Shown: positions 17,949 through 27,370, counted from the first letter of the stretch. The stretch: DNA of 64,000 bases from Paramesorhizobium sp049065735 (GCF_049065735.1 NZ_JBAKHD010000005.1:124001-188000), one strand, 5' to 3'. The notes: generated from the letters alone by a model not told the origin. Translations and numbers: made by a program.

Positions 17949-19649
17949 ATGAATGAGACCAAAGCTTCTTCCAGCTTCAAGGGAATGCCCATCGCCGCGA
18001 CCAAATATCAGCCCTATCCGGCGGTTGACCTGCCCGACCGCACATGGCCCGGCAAGCGCATCGAGAAAGCGCCGATCTGGTGCTCCGTCGATTTGCGCGA
18101 CGGGAACCAGGCGCTGATCGACCCGATGGGGCATGACCGCAAGGCGCGCATGTTCCAATTGCTCCTCGACATGGGCTTCAAGGAAATCGAGATCGGTTTT
18201 CCCTCCGCCTCGCAGACGGATTTCGACTTTGCGCGCTGGTGCGTGGAGGAGGGCGGCGTGCCCAGCGATGTCTCGCTGCAGGTGCTGGTGCAATGCCGCC
18301 CCGAGCTGATCACCCGCACCTTCGAGGCGCTCGAAGGGGCGCATCGCCCGATCATCCACTTCTACAATTCCACCAGCGAGTTGCAGCGCCGCGTCGTGTT
18401 CGGCAAGGATGTGGCTGGCATCAAGCAGATCGCCACGGATGCCGCCAAGATGATCACCGACATGGCGGCGAAGGCGGGGGGAGGCTACCGCTTCGAATAT
18501 TCGCCGGAGAGTTTTACGGGCACCGAGCTGGAAGTGGCGCTGGAGATCTGCAACGCCGTCACCGAGATCATCAAGCCCACGCCTGAGAACAAGCTCATCG
18601 TCAATCTGCCATCGACGGTGGAGATGGCGACGCCGAACATCTATGCCGACCAGATCGAATGGATGTGCCGCAATCTCGACAATCGCGAAAACCTGATCAT
18701 CTCGCTCCACCCGCATAACGACCGCGGCACCGGCATCGCCGCCACCGAACTCGGCCTGATGGCGGGCGCGGACCGGGTGGAGGGCACGCTGTTCGGCAAT
18801 GGCGAGCGCACCGGCAATGTCGATGTGGTGACGCTGGCGCTCAACATGTTCACGCAAGGGATCGATCCGGAACTGGACTGCTCCGACATCGTCAGGATGA
18901 AGGACGTCTACGAATATTCGAACCAGCTGCGCATCCCCGAGCGGCACCCTTATGTGGGCGAACTGGTCTATACCGCCTTCTCCGGCTCGCACCAGGACGC
19001 GATCAACAAGGGGATGAAGGCGATCCGCCAAGCCAACAAGCCTCTGTGGGAGGTGCCTTATCTCCCCATCGATCCGCAGGATGTGGGGCGTTCCTATGAG
19101 GCGATCATCCGCATCAACTCGCAATCGGGCAAGGGCGGCATCGCCTATATCCTGCAGGCGGATTACGGCCTCAACCTGCCGCGCAATCTGCAGGTGGAAT
19201 TCCGCGACGTGATCCAGAGGATCACCGACGACGAAGGCAGGGAACTGCCCTCGAAGCGCATCCATGACGAATTCCAGAAGATCTATGTGACGCAGCCCGA
19301 TGCACGGCTGAAATTCGTCGATCACCACACCTATCCCGATCCCGAGCGCAAGGGCCGCCGGATCATGGCCGCCGAGATTTTCGACGGCGGGGTGACGAAG
19401 CGGATCGAGGGCCACGGCACCGGTCCCATCGACGGCTTCGTCGATGCCCTCTCGCATTATCTCGGGATCAAGCTCTCGGTCGTCGATTATTCCGAGCATT
19501 CCCTAGGGCAGGGGTCCGACGCTTCGGCTATCTGCTATATGGAAATCGCGCATCCGGGCGGGAAAATCTTCGGCGTCGGCGTCAATGACAACATCGTGAC
19601 GGCGTCGCTGGAGGCGATCATCGCGGCGGCGAACAGGATTGTGGCTTAA
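17949..19649 (+). CDS. leuA: 2-isopropylmalate synthase
   Basis: First committed step of leucine synthesis: 2-oxoisovalerate plus acetyl-CoA to 2-isopropylmalate. 566 residues, the longer LeuA class. The HMGL-like barrel (about 40-350) has WCSVDLRDGNQAL and the metal-binding HPHNDRGTG near 255; the C-terminal regulatory domain (about 440-566) is the leucine feedback site. A Leu-rich leader frame lies 135 bp upstream. Start ATG 17949 is the first in frame after that leader. Confidence 0.95.
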   Translation: MNETKASSSFKGMPIAATKYQPYPAVDLPDRTWPGKRIEKAPIWCSVDLRDGNQALIDPMGHDRKARMFQLLLDMGFKEIEIGFPSASQTDFDFARWCVEEGGVPSDVSLQVLVQCRPELITRTFEALEGAHRPIIHFYNSTSELQRRVVFGKDVAGIKQIATDAAKMITDMAAKAGGGYRFEYSPESFTGTELEVALEICNAVTEIIKPTPENKLIVNLPSTVEMATPNIYADQIEWMCRNLDNRENLIISLHPHNDRGTGIAATELGLMAGADRVEGTLFGNGERTGNVDVVTLALNMFTQGIDPELDCSDIVRMKDVYEYSNQLRIPERHPYVGELVYTAFSGSHQDAINKGMKAIRQANKPLWEVPYLPIDPQDVGRSYEAIIRINSQSGKGGIAYILQADYGLNLPRNLQVEFRDVIQRITDDEGRELPSKRIHDEFQKIYVTQPDARLKFVDHHTYPDPERKGRRIMAAEIFDGGVTKRIEGHGTGPIDGFVDALSHYLGIKLSVVDYSEHSLGQGSDASAICYMEIAHPGGKIFGVGVNDNIVTASLEAIIAAANRIVA

Positions 19650-19650
19650 G

Positions 19651-19702
19651 GGAGTAGGGAGTAAGGGAGTAGGCAGCTATTTGCTTATTCCCTTCTCTCG
19701 GT
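19651..19702. repeat. Short gggagtagg repeat cluster after leuA
   Basis: Tandem variants gggagtagg, gggagtaag and gggagtagg, then a spacer and ttattccc, which is partly the inverted match. The same wording appears inverted before the second ABC exporter (42219-42254). Probably a small palindromic intergenic repeat. Confidence 0.5.
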
Positions 19703-19740
19703 TAATGTCCCCTTAACGTGCACGTTACTGCGGACATGCT

Positions 19741-20379
19741 ATGAGCGAGACGAGCGATAAGGCCAGTTCACCCGGCGCCGCCGTGCGCCGCCTGTCGGAT
19801 GCGATCCGCACGGCGAAGATCGCTTCCGCCGACCGTGGCGATGTGGTCGTCGATATGAAGGAAGCCGACCGCATCCGGCTGGAACTCCTGGCGCAGGATC
19901 TCCAGCCGGTATTCGACGAGGTGCCCGCCGATGACTGGCAGTGGGACTTCGCGCTTTCGACTGGCCTGCAGCCGCGCCTCTGGATCGACGCGACCGCGCA
20001 TGTGATGATGGGCCGCGACCGGCGCACCTATCGTTTCGTGCGCGACACGCGGGTGGGGCGCGTGGTCATGGCTGAGTCGACCGAGATCAAACCCATTTCG
20101 GATGCCGTCACCGTCTATATCGCCGAGCGCATCGTCGAGCGGGAGCGGCTCATGGAAGGCGAGCGCCTGGATTTGCGCGCCGGGAGACCCGTGGCAGACA
20201 GCGCCGCTGCGGAAGCGCCTGCGCCGGTTTCCGCGCAGGCGGCGGCGCTGGCGGAGCCACCCAAGCGCAGCCGGTGGACCGGCTTTGTGACGGGGTTCGT
20301 CTGGTTCCTCATAGGCGCCCTCGCAGCCTGCGGCCTGCTGCTGGTGGTGCTGAAGGACCGCATCGGGATGGTGGTTTGA
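19741..20379 (+). CDS. Conserved hypothetical protein with a C-terminal membrane anchor
   Basis: 212 residues; not recognised as a named family. Residues 1-150 form a soluble, charged domain (acidic, with DWQWDFAL and RLWIDATAHVMMGRD), followed by an Ala/Pro-rich linker (about 155-180) and one hydrophobic span near 182-205. This tail-anchored layout would leave the large domain in the cytoplasm. It stands alone; a family B repeat follows. Confidence 0.7.
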   Translation: MSETSDKASSPGAAVRRLSDAIRTAKIASADRGDVVVDMKEADRIRLELLAQDLQPVFDEVPADDWQWDFALSTGLQPRLWIDATAHVMMGRDRRTYRFVRDTRVGRVVMAESTEIKPISDAVTVYIAERIVERERLMEGERLDLRAGRPVADSAAAEAPAPVSAQAAALAEPPKRSRWTGFVTGFVWFLIGALAACGLLLVVLKDRIGMVV

Positions 20380-20414
20380 GGCGGGGCTGCCCGTCCTTTG
20401 ATTGATGTTTAGTG

Positions 20415-20586
20415 TCGGCGGGACAGCGCCCCCCTCTGCCCTGCCGGGCATCTCCCCCGCAAGGGGGAGATTGGCTGATACGGCTTCCACCGCTCACTTT
20501 TCAGCGTTTGCGATTGATGCCAGCCCTGATGAAGGCTCAATCTCCCGCCTTGCGGGGGAGATGTCCGGCAGGGCAGAGGGGGGCGA
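20415..20586. repeat. Family B inverted repeat, copy B1
   Basis: Arms of about 45 bp read cccctctgccctgccgggca / tctcccccgcaagggggaga and, inverted, caatctcccgccttgcgg / gggagatgtccggcagggca. A variable spacer of about 65 bp separates them. Different wording from family A. It fills most of the gap before the SDR gene. Confidence 0.8.
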
Positions 20587-20698
20587 CGTAGAGCGTCGGA
20601 TTTCTTGTATGGTTACCCACTCTCACCGCAAGAACCAGATAGCTGGGTTCGTCGCCCGCCCGTAGATCTCCTGTTCCAAACCGACAGGAGATCACGTC

Positions 20699-21463
20699 AT
20701 GGAACTGAAAAACAAATCGATCATCATTACCGGTGCGAGCAGCGGGATTGGCGCGGCGGCGGCGCTGCTGTTTGCGGCGGAGGGGGCCAATGTGGTTCTT
20801 GGGGCGCGCCGGGCGGCGGAGCTGGAAGCGCTTGCGGGCGAGATCAACCGCAGCGGCGGCGAGGGCAGGGCGGTGTTCCTGGCAGGCGACGTGCGCGAGG
20901 AGGGCTATGCCACAGCCCTCGTGGATATGGCGGTGAAGACGTTCGGCGGGCTGGACGGGGCGTTCAACAATGCGGGCATTGTCGGCGAGATGCAGCCGGT
21001 GGGCGAGATGACGCTTGCCAATTGGAGCGATGTCATCGCGATCAACCTGACGAGCGCATTCCTTGCCGCCAAGGCACAGATACCGGTCATGAAGAAGCAG
21101 GGCAGGGGCTCGATCGTCTTCACTTCCAGCTTTGTCGGGTTCGGCAATGGCGGGCTGCCGGGCATGAGCGCCTATGCAGCATCGAAGGCGGGACTCGTCG
21201 GCTTCACCCAGTCGCTTGCGTCAGATCACGGGCCGGATGGCGTTCGTATCAACGCGCTGCTGCCGGGTGGGACGATTACGCCCGCCGCCGGGCATGGAAA
21301 TCCAGAGTTCCTGGAATTCGTCGCCAATCTGCATCCGATGAAGCGCATGGCGGAGGCGAGGGAGATCGCGCAGGCGGCGCTGTTCCTGTTGTCGGACCGC
21401 GCGAGCTTCGTGACGGGAAGCCCGATGCTGGCCGATGGGGGGATGTCGGTGCGGCTGGTTTAG
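20699..21463 (+). CDS. SDR-family oxidoreductase
   Basis: 254 residues, a classical short-chain dehydrogenase/reductase. TGASSGIG at 11-18 binds NAD(P); NNAG follows near 90, and the catalytic Ser (TSSFVGFGNGG region), Tyr-x-x-x-Lys (YAASK near 160) and PGG are present. Substrate unknown. The start has a good site (gacaggagatcacgtc). It is isolated between two family B repeats, so no operon context helps. Confidence 0.88.
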   Translation: MELKNKSIIITGASSGIGAAAALLFAAEGANVVLGARRAAELEALAGEINRSGGEGRAVFLAGDVREEGYATALVDMAVKTFGGLDGAFNNAGIVGEMQPVGEMTLANWSDVIAINLTSAFLAAKAQIPVMKKQGRGSIVFTSSFVGFGNGGLPGMSAYAASKAGLVGFTQSLASDHGPDGVRINALLPGGTITPAAGHGNPEFLEFVANLHPMKRMAEAREIAQAALFLLSDRASFVTGSPMLADGGMSVRLV

Positions 21464-21493
21464 CGGACTGTTTGTACAGAACATCCGGGACCG

Positions 21494-21672
21494 TCGACGG
21501 GACAGCGCCCCCCCTCTGGGCTGCCGCCCATCTCCCCCGCAAGGGGATTGGCTGGCATCGATGACGGTTCTCTATTCTGCAACCTATGTGATTGGCTTTA
21601 CGCGTCCATGAAGGCTAATCTCCCCCTTGCGGGGGAGATGGGCGGCAGCCCAGAGGGGGAGCTGTCCCGCCG
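21494..21672. repeat. Family B inverted repeat, copy B2
   Basis: Same architecture as B1, but the inner wording is gggctgccgcccatctccc / gggagatgggcggcagccc. Its changes against B1 are compensatory on both arms, so the stem is kept. It lies between the SDR gene and the convergent phosphoesterase. Confidence 0.8.
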
Positions 21673-21690
21673 AGATTTCCGTTTATTGGA

Positions 21691-22626
21691 TTAACCGCGA
21701 TCCGCCGACAGAAGCAGCGGTGCGCTCACCTTCAACTCATGCTCCCCAATCGTCACAATCTGCCCGCTCGCATCGATGATCCCGCGTTCGGTCCAGTGGC
21801 AGGTCCAGCCGTCGTTCTTTTTCCCTATATTGAACAGATTGAACCGCGCCGCTGGCCGCTTGGCGCCGAAATCTTGAGAGGCGGAGGGTACGCAGATGAC
21901 AGGCACCGGCCCTGATGGGCCGTCGATCTCATAGCGGGTGGCAAGGTGGGTATGGCCGTGGAGGATCAGTTCCGCGCCGTGCCGGCGGATCACCTTCTGG
22001 AAGCGGCCTATGCCGAACAATCTTTTATGGGCGCGTGTCGCGCCGCGCACCGGGGGGTGATGGATCAGGACAACGCGGAAGAGGCCGCGCTTGCCCGCCT
22101 CGTCCAGCATCCTTGCCAGCCGCACGGCCTGACGGCGGGTGAAGTCGCCGCTGGCCATGAAGGGCGCGGTGGCGCGGGCCGAGGAGACGCCGATCAGCGC
22201 CACACCCTCGCGCACGCGCATATAGGGAAACTCAACCCGCTCACCGTGATTATCAACGCCATCGCCGCGCATCCACGGCTCCCAGGCGCGGCAGGCCTTG
22301 TCGAGCGCGCCCGGCACATAGGCGTCGTGATTTCCGGGGACGAGCGAGACGTTGGCGGGATCGCCCAGCGTCTCCAGCCACAGCCGTGCGGCCTCGATTT
22401 CCAGATCGAGCGCGAGATTGACGAGATCGCCCGTGACGGCAATATGGTCCGGATTCTCGACCCGCATGGCGGCGGTGAGATTGCCGAGCGCATCGCCCGT
22501 CATCGTGCTCCGCCGGTGGCGCAGCCAGTTGACATAGCCGGTGATACGCTTGGACATCAGCTGCCGGTAAGTGATGCCGGGCAGAGGGGAAAGATGGATG
22601 TCGGATATGTGGGCCAGCTTGAACAT
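21691..22626 (-). CDS. Calcineurin-like metallophosphoesterase
   Basis: 311 residues from ATG 22626 (MFKLAHISD). Full metal-binding set: SDIHLS (D, H), GDLVN, GNHD, HHPP and GHTH, in the order of class III phosphodiesterases. Cytoplasmic, no signal peptide. Substrate unknown; cyclic-nucleotide or phospholipid phosphodiesterase is a family-level guess. Divergent from the NUDIX gene across about 50 bp. Confidence 0.88.
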   Translation of the reverse strand: MFKLAHISDIHLSPLPGITYRQLMSKRITGYVNWLRHRRSTMTGDALGNLTAAMRVENPDHIAVTGDLVNLALDLEIEAARLWLETLGDPANVSLVPGNHDAYVPGALDKACRAWEPWMRGDGVDNHGERVEFPYMRVREGVALIGVSSARATAPFMASGDFTRRQAVRLARMLDEAGKRGLFRVVLIHHPPVRGATRAHKRLFGIGRFQKVIRRHGAELILHGHTHLATRYEIDGPSGPVPVICVPSASQDFGAKRPAARFNLFNIGKKNDGWTCHWTERGIIDASGQIVTIGEHELKVSAPLLLSADRG

Positions 22627-22675
22627 GCCGTACGGTTTAGCCTCTGATATCGGATAAAAGCAAGGAATGCCCGGA

Positions 22676-23146
22676 ATGGCGGATATGATAGCGAGGCTGC
22701 GGCGCAGGCTGTTCCACACCTGGTTCCTCTTGAGAAGACCGATGACGCTGGGCGTGCGCGCGGTGGTGCTGGACGAAAAGGCGGGGACGGTCTTTCTCGT
22801 CCGCCACACCTATGTGCCGGGCTGGCATTTTCCGGGCGGCGGGGTGGAGACGGGCGAGACCTTCGGGCAGGCGCTCGCCAAGGAACTCAGCGAAGAGGGC
22901 AATATCGAATTGACCGGCCCGGCGGAGCTTTTCGCGCTCTATATGAACGCTCATGCATCGCGGCGCGACCATGTCGCGCTCTATGTTTGCCGGAACTGGC
23001 GGCAGACCGCGCCGAAGCTGCCGGACCGGGAAATAGCCGAAGCGGGGTTCTTTGCGCTGGATCGTCTGCCCGAGGGGACGACCGCCTCGACACGCCAGCG
23101 GCTTAAGGAGATAGTTGAAGGCGTGGCGTTGCCGGAGACGTGGTGA
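22676..23146 (+). CDS. NUDIX hydrolase
   Basis: 156 residues from ATG 22676 (AAGGA 9 bases upstream); an ATG at 22667 has the same AAGGA touching it. The NUDIX box GGVETGET...AKELSEEGN is complete except that the usual Arg of the RE motif is Lys. It hydrolyses a nucleoside diphosphate linked to another group; substrate unknown. An N-terminal basic segment (ARLRRRLFHTWFLLRR region) is typical of a rhizobial subfamily. Confidence 0.85.
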   Translation: MADMIARLRRRLFHTWFLLRRPMTLGVRAVVLDEKAGTVFLVRHTYVPGWHFPGGGVETGETFGQALAKELSEEGNIELTGPAELFALYMNAHASRRDHVALYVCRNWRQTAPKLPDREIAEAGFFALDRLPEGTTASTRQRLKEIVEGVALPETW

Positions 23147-23211
23147 AAAGGTGAGTCGTTTGAATCGGTTGGGCGGGGTTGTTGCGAGGGTGATTCAACG
23201 TTTGTGCATGT

Positions 23212-23387
23212 GACACCCCCCCTCTGCCCTGCCGGGCATCTCCCGCTCAAGGGGGGAGATTGGCTGTCAGTTCCGCCTTCACCAATCGCCAACGCTGCAG
23301 GATTGGGTGCCGTCCTCGATGAAGGCCAATCTCCCCCCTTGAGGGGGAGATGTCCGGCAGGACAGAGGGGGGTACTGTCCCGCCGAC
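23212..23387. repeat. Family B inverted repeat, copy B3
   Basis: Left arm cctctgccctgccgggcatc then tcccgctcaaggggggaga; right arm ctccccccttgagggggaga then tgtccggcaggacagagggg. Spacer about 60 bp. Lies between the NUDIX gene and the convergent ompW gene and is a likely shared end of transcription. Confidence 0.8.
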
Positions 23388-23399
23388 ATTCATTAGCCC

Positions 23400-24092
23400 T
23401 TAAAACCGATACGTCACACCCGCGCCGATCAGCCATGGATCGAGCTTGGCCTCCCCGGAAATCGCCGTGCCATCGGCCAACGTTGCCTCGAAGTCGGGCT
23501 TCAGGAACAGCTTCTTCACGTCGAAATTCACACCCCAGTGCTGGTCGATCATGTAATCGAAGCCGACTTGCAGCGCCGCGCCGAAGCTGTTCTCGACGTC
23601 GAGGTCGCGCAGCGCGCCGTTGCCGTCCTGATTATAGAAGATCGTGTAGTTCACGCCCGCGCCGACATAGGGCTTGAACGCGCCGAAATTGGTGAAATGG
23701 TATTGCAGCGTCAGCGTGGGCGGCAGCACCCAGACTTCGCCGATCTTGCCGAGCCCGCCGATGGCGCCTTCGCCGTTCACATTGGCCTTGGTGGTGCCGA
23801 GGATGAGTTCAGCCGCCAGATTGTCGGTGAAATAATAGGTGATGTCGAGCTCCGGCACGATCGTGTCCGAATAGGAGAGGTCGGAGCCCGGAATCTGATC
23901 GACGCTGCCGCTGTCATTGGTGACGACGCCCAGCGCGCGCAGACGGAACTGCCACGGGCTCAGTGCCGCCGGCGCTTCCGCCTGCGGGGCTTCCGGGGCA
24001 GCCGTCACCGCGTCCGCCGCTTGGGCCTCCCCGGCAAGGAAAAGCGCCGCCGCCGCTGCCAGCCCCCGCGCCATGCCATTCCACTCTTTCAT
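23400..24092 (-). CDS. ompW: OmpW-family outer-membrane protein
   Basis: 230 residues. The signal peptide (about 1-25) ends AQAAD. Mature eight-strand beta barrel of OmpW type (WQFRLRALGVV near residue 48; LDPWLIGAGVTYRF at the end with terminal Phe). Small hydrophobic solutes are the family-level substrate. I start at 24092 (MKEWNG) with ggagagagga just upstream. A FixK/FNR-type box lies 67-80 bp upstream, so oxygen control is likely. Confidence 0.9.
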   Translation of the reverse strand: MKEWNGMARGLAAAAALFLAGEAQAADAVTAAPEAPQAEAPAALSPWQFRLRALGVVTNDSGSVDQIPGSDLSYSDTIVPELDITYYFTDNLAAELILGTTKANVNGEGAIGGLGKIGEVWVLPPTLTLQYHFTNFGAFKPYVGAGVNYTIFYNQDGNGALRDLDVENSFGAALQVGFDYMIDQHWGVNFDVKKLFLKPDFEATLADGTAISGEAKLDPWLIGAGVTYRF

Positions 24093-24158
24093 GATCCTCT
24101 CTCCTTGGTCGTTGATCATTGACGCTGTGCACCATGATCCCGAGGGCAGGAGCGACGT

Positions 24159-24172
24159 TTGATGTGCGTCAA
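24159..24172 (-). promoter_or_regulatory. FixK/FnrN-type binding site upstream of ompW
   Basis: On the minus strand TTGAC-gcac-ATCAA, one base off the consensus TTGAT-N4-ATCAA used by FNR, FixK and FnrN. The centre lies about 73 bp before the ompW start codon, a fitting position for activation. OmpW-type genes are under FNR/FixK-type control in other proteobacteria; here that is inference from site and context. Confidence 0.6.
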
Positions 24173-24525
24173 GCATGGGGGCGGTGATGCGAAAGGCGGG
24201 GAATGGTGTGATAAAACTGCAACGGACGCACTGCCGGAGGATGGGCCGGGTGGAAACGCTTCGGCAACCAGCTGCGATTTATTTTATTTACGCTGGCGTC
24301 TTTTGGTGCTAGGGAGCCGAACGATCCAATGGGCCGGAATGGCCCGCATTTGGGAGAGATGTTTTGACAGGGATGCTCTTCATCCGACGATGAACCGGAC
24401 CGGCGCTTGGAAAAGCGCTGTCGCACCTGTCCCGCGTCTTTGCACGCGAATTCGAACGGAAACCGCTTCACATTTCCTGAATTCGCGCCGAGCCGCCCCC
24501 GATTTCTCCAATTGCGTTTGTTGCC
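24173..24525. other. Spacer of about 350 bp upstream of the GNAT gene, no gene seen
   Basis: Between the divergent ompW and GNAT genes. Reading frames here have no recognisable domain or start context, and no palindromic repeat is present. It probably holds the promoter of the GNAT gene and the distal part of the ompW promoter. Confidence 0.5.
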
Positions 24526-25032
24526 ATGCAGCCCCTTGAACTGACCTACGCGCAGGAAGACCCTGCGCATAATCCTGAAATCGAAGCCATCAATGCCGAG
24601 GCTTTCGGGCCGGGGCGTTTCGTGCGCGCCGCCTATCGCATCCGTGAGGGCGGGCCACATGACCGCGCGCTGTCCTTCGTCGCCCTGCATGGCGGCATCG
24701 TCATCGGCTCCGTGCGCATGACCCATGTGGTGGTGGGCACGACGCCCGCCCTGCTGCTCGGCCCCCTTGCGGTCAGACCGGAATGGAAAAGCCGCGGCAT
24801 CGGCCGCGCGCTGATGCGCATGACGATGGAAGCGGCGCGGGTGGCGGGGCATAGACTGGTGGTGCTCGTCGGCGACGAGCCTTATTACGGGCCGTTCGGC
24901 TTTCACAAGGTCGAGCCGGGGAAGATCCTGATGCCCGCGCCCGTCGATCCGGGTCGGCTGCTGGCGTGCGAGCTTTATCCGCGCGCGCTGGAGAAGGTGG
25001 CGGGGGCGGTGAAGCATAGGGATAGGGTGTAA
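24526..25032 (+). CDS. GNAT N-acetyltransferase, YhbS-like
   Basis: 168 residues. Acetyl-CoA loop: LAVRPEWKSRGIGRALM near 85-101 (motif A). The C-terminal YYGPFGFHKV and PGRLLACELYP segments resemble the YhbS group. Substrate unknown. Stands alone; a family A repeat follows the stop. Confidence 0.85.
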   Translation: MQPLELTYAQEDPAHNPEIEAINAEAFGPGRFVRAAYRIREGGPHDRALSFVALHGGIVIGSVRMTHVVVGTTPALLLGPLAVRPEWKSRGIGRALMRMTMEAARVAGHRLVVLVGDEPYYGPFGFHKVEPGKILMPAPVDPGRLLACELYPRALEKVAGAVKHRDRV

Positions 25033-25037
25033 AGGCT

Positions 25038-25281
25038 CGCGCCCTCCTTCCCCCTTGCGGGGATTGAGGAGCGTTCGGCCGAAGGCCGAGGAAAAGCCAA
25101 CGATTTGGCTTTTCCAGCGACGAACCCCGCGTTAGCGGGCGGATGGGGGTGGTGACGTTTGCACTTGCTTCGAAGAATGTAGCGCAAACGTCACCCCCCC
25201 ACCCACCCGACTCTTCGGGCCACTTGGCGGGGCCGAGCCACGCGTCTCGGCCCGTCCTTCGGACCCCCGCAAGGGGGAGGG
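25038..25281. repeat. Family A palindromic repeat, copy A3 (both cassettes)
   Basis: The longest copy. The left cassette (gattgaggagcgttcgg...) and the right cassette (ggcgggg...gtctcggcccgtccttcgg) are both present. The centre is a hairpin: gtgacgtttgca / gcaaacgtcac around cttgcttcgaagaatgtagc. Placed between the convergent GNAT gene and the DUF4159-operon tail. Confidence 0.85.
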
Positions 25282-25288
25282 AAGAAAA

Positions 25289-27367
25289 TCACCGCCCCTC
25301 GCGATACCACATCCCGCCCAGCACCAGCAGCATGGCGGCGAGGGCCAGGAAGCCGGAGAAGAGCGGCAGGCGGTTTACGCTTTTCAGGGCGGTGTCGCCG
25401 GTTTCGCGCAGGCCGATCCAGTTTGCGCCGCTCGCCGCGCCTGATCCGCGTATGGCGATGATGCTGGGGACATCGATGCTCGTCTGCCCCGCCTCCGGCC
25501 GCAGCCGCCGCACGCTGCCGCCGGTCTCCGACGCCAGCGGCTCCAGCTTGGCCATGGTCGAGACGCTGTCGGCGAATTCGGGTGCGTCCACGGGGCCGAC
25601 ATGGGCGAGGGTGCTCAAATCGCCATTGGCGACCTGGAACAGGCCGATTTCGCCCGTTTCCAGCGTGCCGGTGAAGATGCCCGGCGCGGATTGGGTCAAG
25701 TCCACCTCGACGGTTTTGCCTGACGGCGTGACGACGCTCGCCTTGCCGGGATTGTCGCCTAAGGTCTGGCGGCGGATCTGCAGCGTGCTGCCGCTGTCGT
25801 CGGCGGTCAGTTGCTCCTCCTCCAGTTCCGGCTCCTTCATCAGCCAGTGGGCGATGCGGCGGTAGAGCGCGGCATAGGGGCCGCCGCCTTCGAAGCCGCG
25901 CGCCCAGAGCCAGCCCTGGTCGGAGAGGAACATGCCGACGCGGCCCTGGCCGACGCGGTTCAGGACCAGAAGCGGCTTGTTGTCCGCGCCGCTCATGATC
26001 ACCTGGCCTTGGGGCTGGTCGATGCCGACGATGCGGAACCAGCGGCTCCAGTGCGGCGGCTCGTCCGCTCCGCCTTCGAGGCCGCGTGTTACCGGATGGC
26101 GTTTGCCGAGATCGGTCAGGCGCGGATAAAACGCCTTCTCGGTGACCTCGCCGGTCGGCATCGCCGGCAGCGTGCTGACCAGCGGGGTCTGCGCGATCGA
26201 CTGGTCACCGGCATATTCGGAGCCGGCGGCGATGAGAAGCGCGCCGCCATTTTCCACGTATTGGCTGATAAAATCGTAATAAATCAACGGCATAACGTCG
26301 CGATGCTGATAGCGGTCGAGAATGATCAGGTCGAAATCCTCGATCTTCTCGACAAACAGCTCGCGCGTCGGGAAGGCGATCAGCGACAATTCGTGGATCG
26401 GCGTGCCGTCCTGCTTTTCCGGCGGGCGCAGAATGGTGAAATGGACGAGATCGACCGAGGCGTCGGATTTTAGGAGGTTGCGCCAGGTGCGCTCGCCATT
26501 GTGCGGCTCGCCGGAGACGAGCAGCACTTTCAGATTATCGCGGATGCCGTCGATCTTCGCCACCGCGCGGTTGTTGGCGCCGGTCACCTCGCCGGGGAGG
26601 GTGTCGGTCCTGATCTCGACGATATTGACGCCGGCGCGGGGCAGGGTGATCTCGGCCTTCATTTCAGCACCGACAGTGGCGTTCTCCTCGCTAACCGCTT
26701 GGCCGTTCACAAGAATTTCGACACGCGCGGTTCCGCTCGCCGCCTCTGATTTGCCTTCGTCGGTGACGGTGTAGGTCAGCTCCAGCGGCTTGGCGGCGAT
26801 GCCGAAGCGCGGCGCGTTGACGAAGCGGATACGGCGGTCGAACTCGTCAGGCGTGCCGGTGATCAGGGCATGGAGCGGGGCGTTGAAGCCGAGGCCGGCG
26901 ACATTGGCCGGAATATCATGAACCTGCCCGTCAGTGATCAGAATCGCGCCGCCGACGCGGGACGGAGGCACGTCGCGGAGGGCTCCGCCCAGCGCCTGGA
27001 ACAGGCGGGTGGAGGTGCTGCCGGAACCCCCGGCCTCGACCACGCGGACGTCGAATTGCGGGAAATTGCCGAGTTCTTGCCGAACTTTCGCCAGAGTCCC
27101 GGTGGTATCCGCCTGCCTATTGCCCAAATTCTGGCTCTGACTTCGGTCGACAACGACGGTTACGACGCTTTTCAGCGGCTCGCGCTCCTCATTGACGATG
27201 ACGGGATTGACGAGGGCGAGCGCCAGCGCGGCGAGCGCGAGGAGACGGAGGGTGGCACCCCGGCTGCGGAGCGCGAGTCCGGCCACCACCAGCAGCGCCA
27301 GCGGCGCCAGAATCGCCGCGAGGGTGATCCACGAAAACAGCGGCTGAAAATCGAGGGACGTATGCAT
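25289..27367 (-). CDS. Large membrane protein with a glutamine-amidotransferase-like domain (BatA/DUF4159 operon)
   Basis: 692 residues, last gene of the MoxR operon. Two N-terminal membrane spans (about 12-32 and 38-58), then a von Willebrand-like segment (VTVVVDRSQSQ near 70 and AILITDGQVHD near 141), a class I amidotransferase-like fold (LKVLLVSGEPH near 278; no catalytic Cys seen), and a final span near 665-685. Most of the protein is expected in the periplasm. It starts 3 bp after the DUF4159 gene. Rhizobial members have no assigned function. Confidence 0.75.
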   Translation of the reverse strand: MHTSLDFQPLFSWITLAAILAPLALLVVAGLALRSRGATLRLLALAALALALVNPVIVNEEREPLKSVVTVVVDRSQSQNLGNRQADTTGTLAKVRQELGNFPQFDVRVVEAGGSGSTSTRLFQALGGALRDVPPSRVGGAILITDGQVHDIPANVAGLGFNAPLHALITGTPDEFDRRIRFVNAPRFGIAAKPLELTYTVTDEGKSEAASGTARVEILVNGQAVSEENATVGAEMKAEITLPRAGVNIVEIRTDTLPGEVTGANNRAVAKIDGIRDNLKVLLVSGEPHNGERTWRNLLKSDASVDLVHFTILRPPEKQDGTPIHELSLIAFPTRELFVEKIEDFDLIILDRYQHRDVMPLIYYDFISQYVENGGALLIAAGSEYAGDQSIAQTPLVSTLPAMPTGEVTEKAFYPRLTDLGKRHPVTRGLEGGADEPPHWSRWFRIVGIDQPQGQVIMSGADNKPLLVLNRVGQGRVGMFLSDQGWLWARGFEGGGPYAALYRRIAHWLMKEPELEEEQLTADDSGSTLQIRRQTLGDNPGKASVVTPSGKTVEVDLTQSAPGIFTGTLETGEIGLFQVANGDLSTLAHVGPVDAPEFADSVSTMAKLEPLASETGGSVRRLRPEAGQTSIDVPSIIAIRGSGAASGANWIGLRETGDTALKSVNRLPLFSGFLALAAMLLVLGGMWYREGR

Positions 27368-27370
27368 AAG

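Noticed and set aside
17883..19499. A 538-codon open frame opposite leuA
   Set aside because: Shadow of leuA; no family match.
24159..24539. 126-codon plus-strand frame upstream of the GNAT gene
   Set aside because: Cys/Arg-rich with no domain or ribosome-binding site; overlaps the ompW promoter region.
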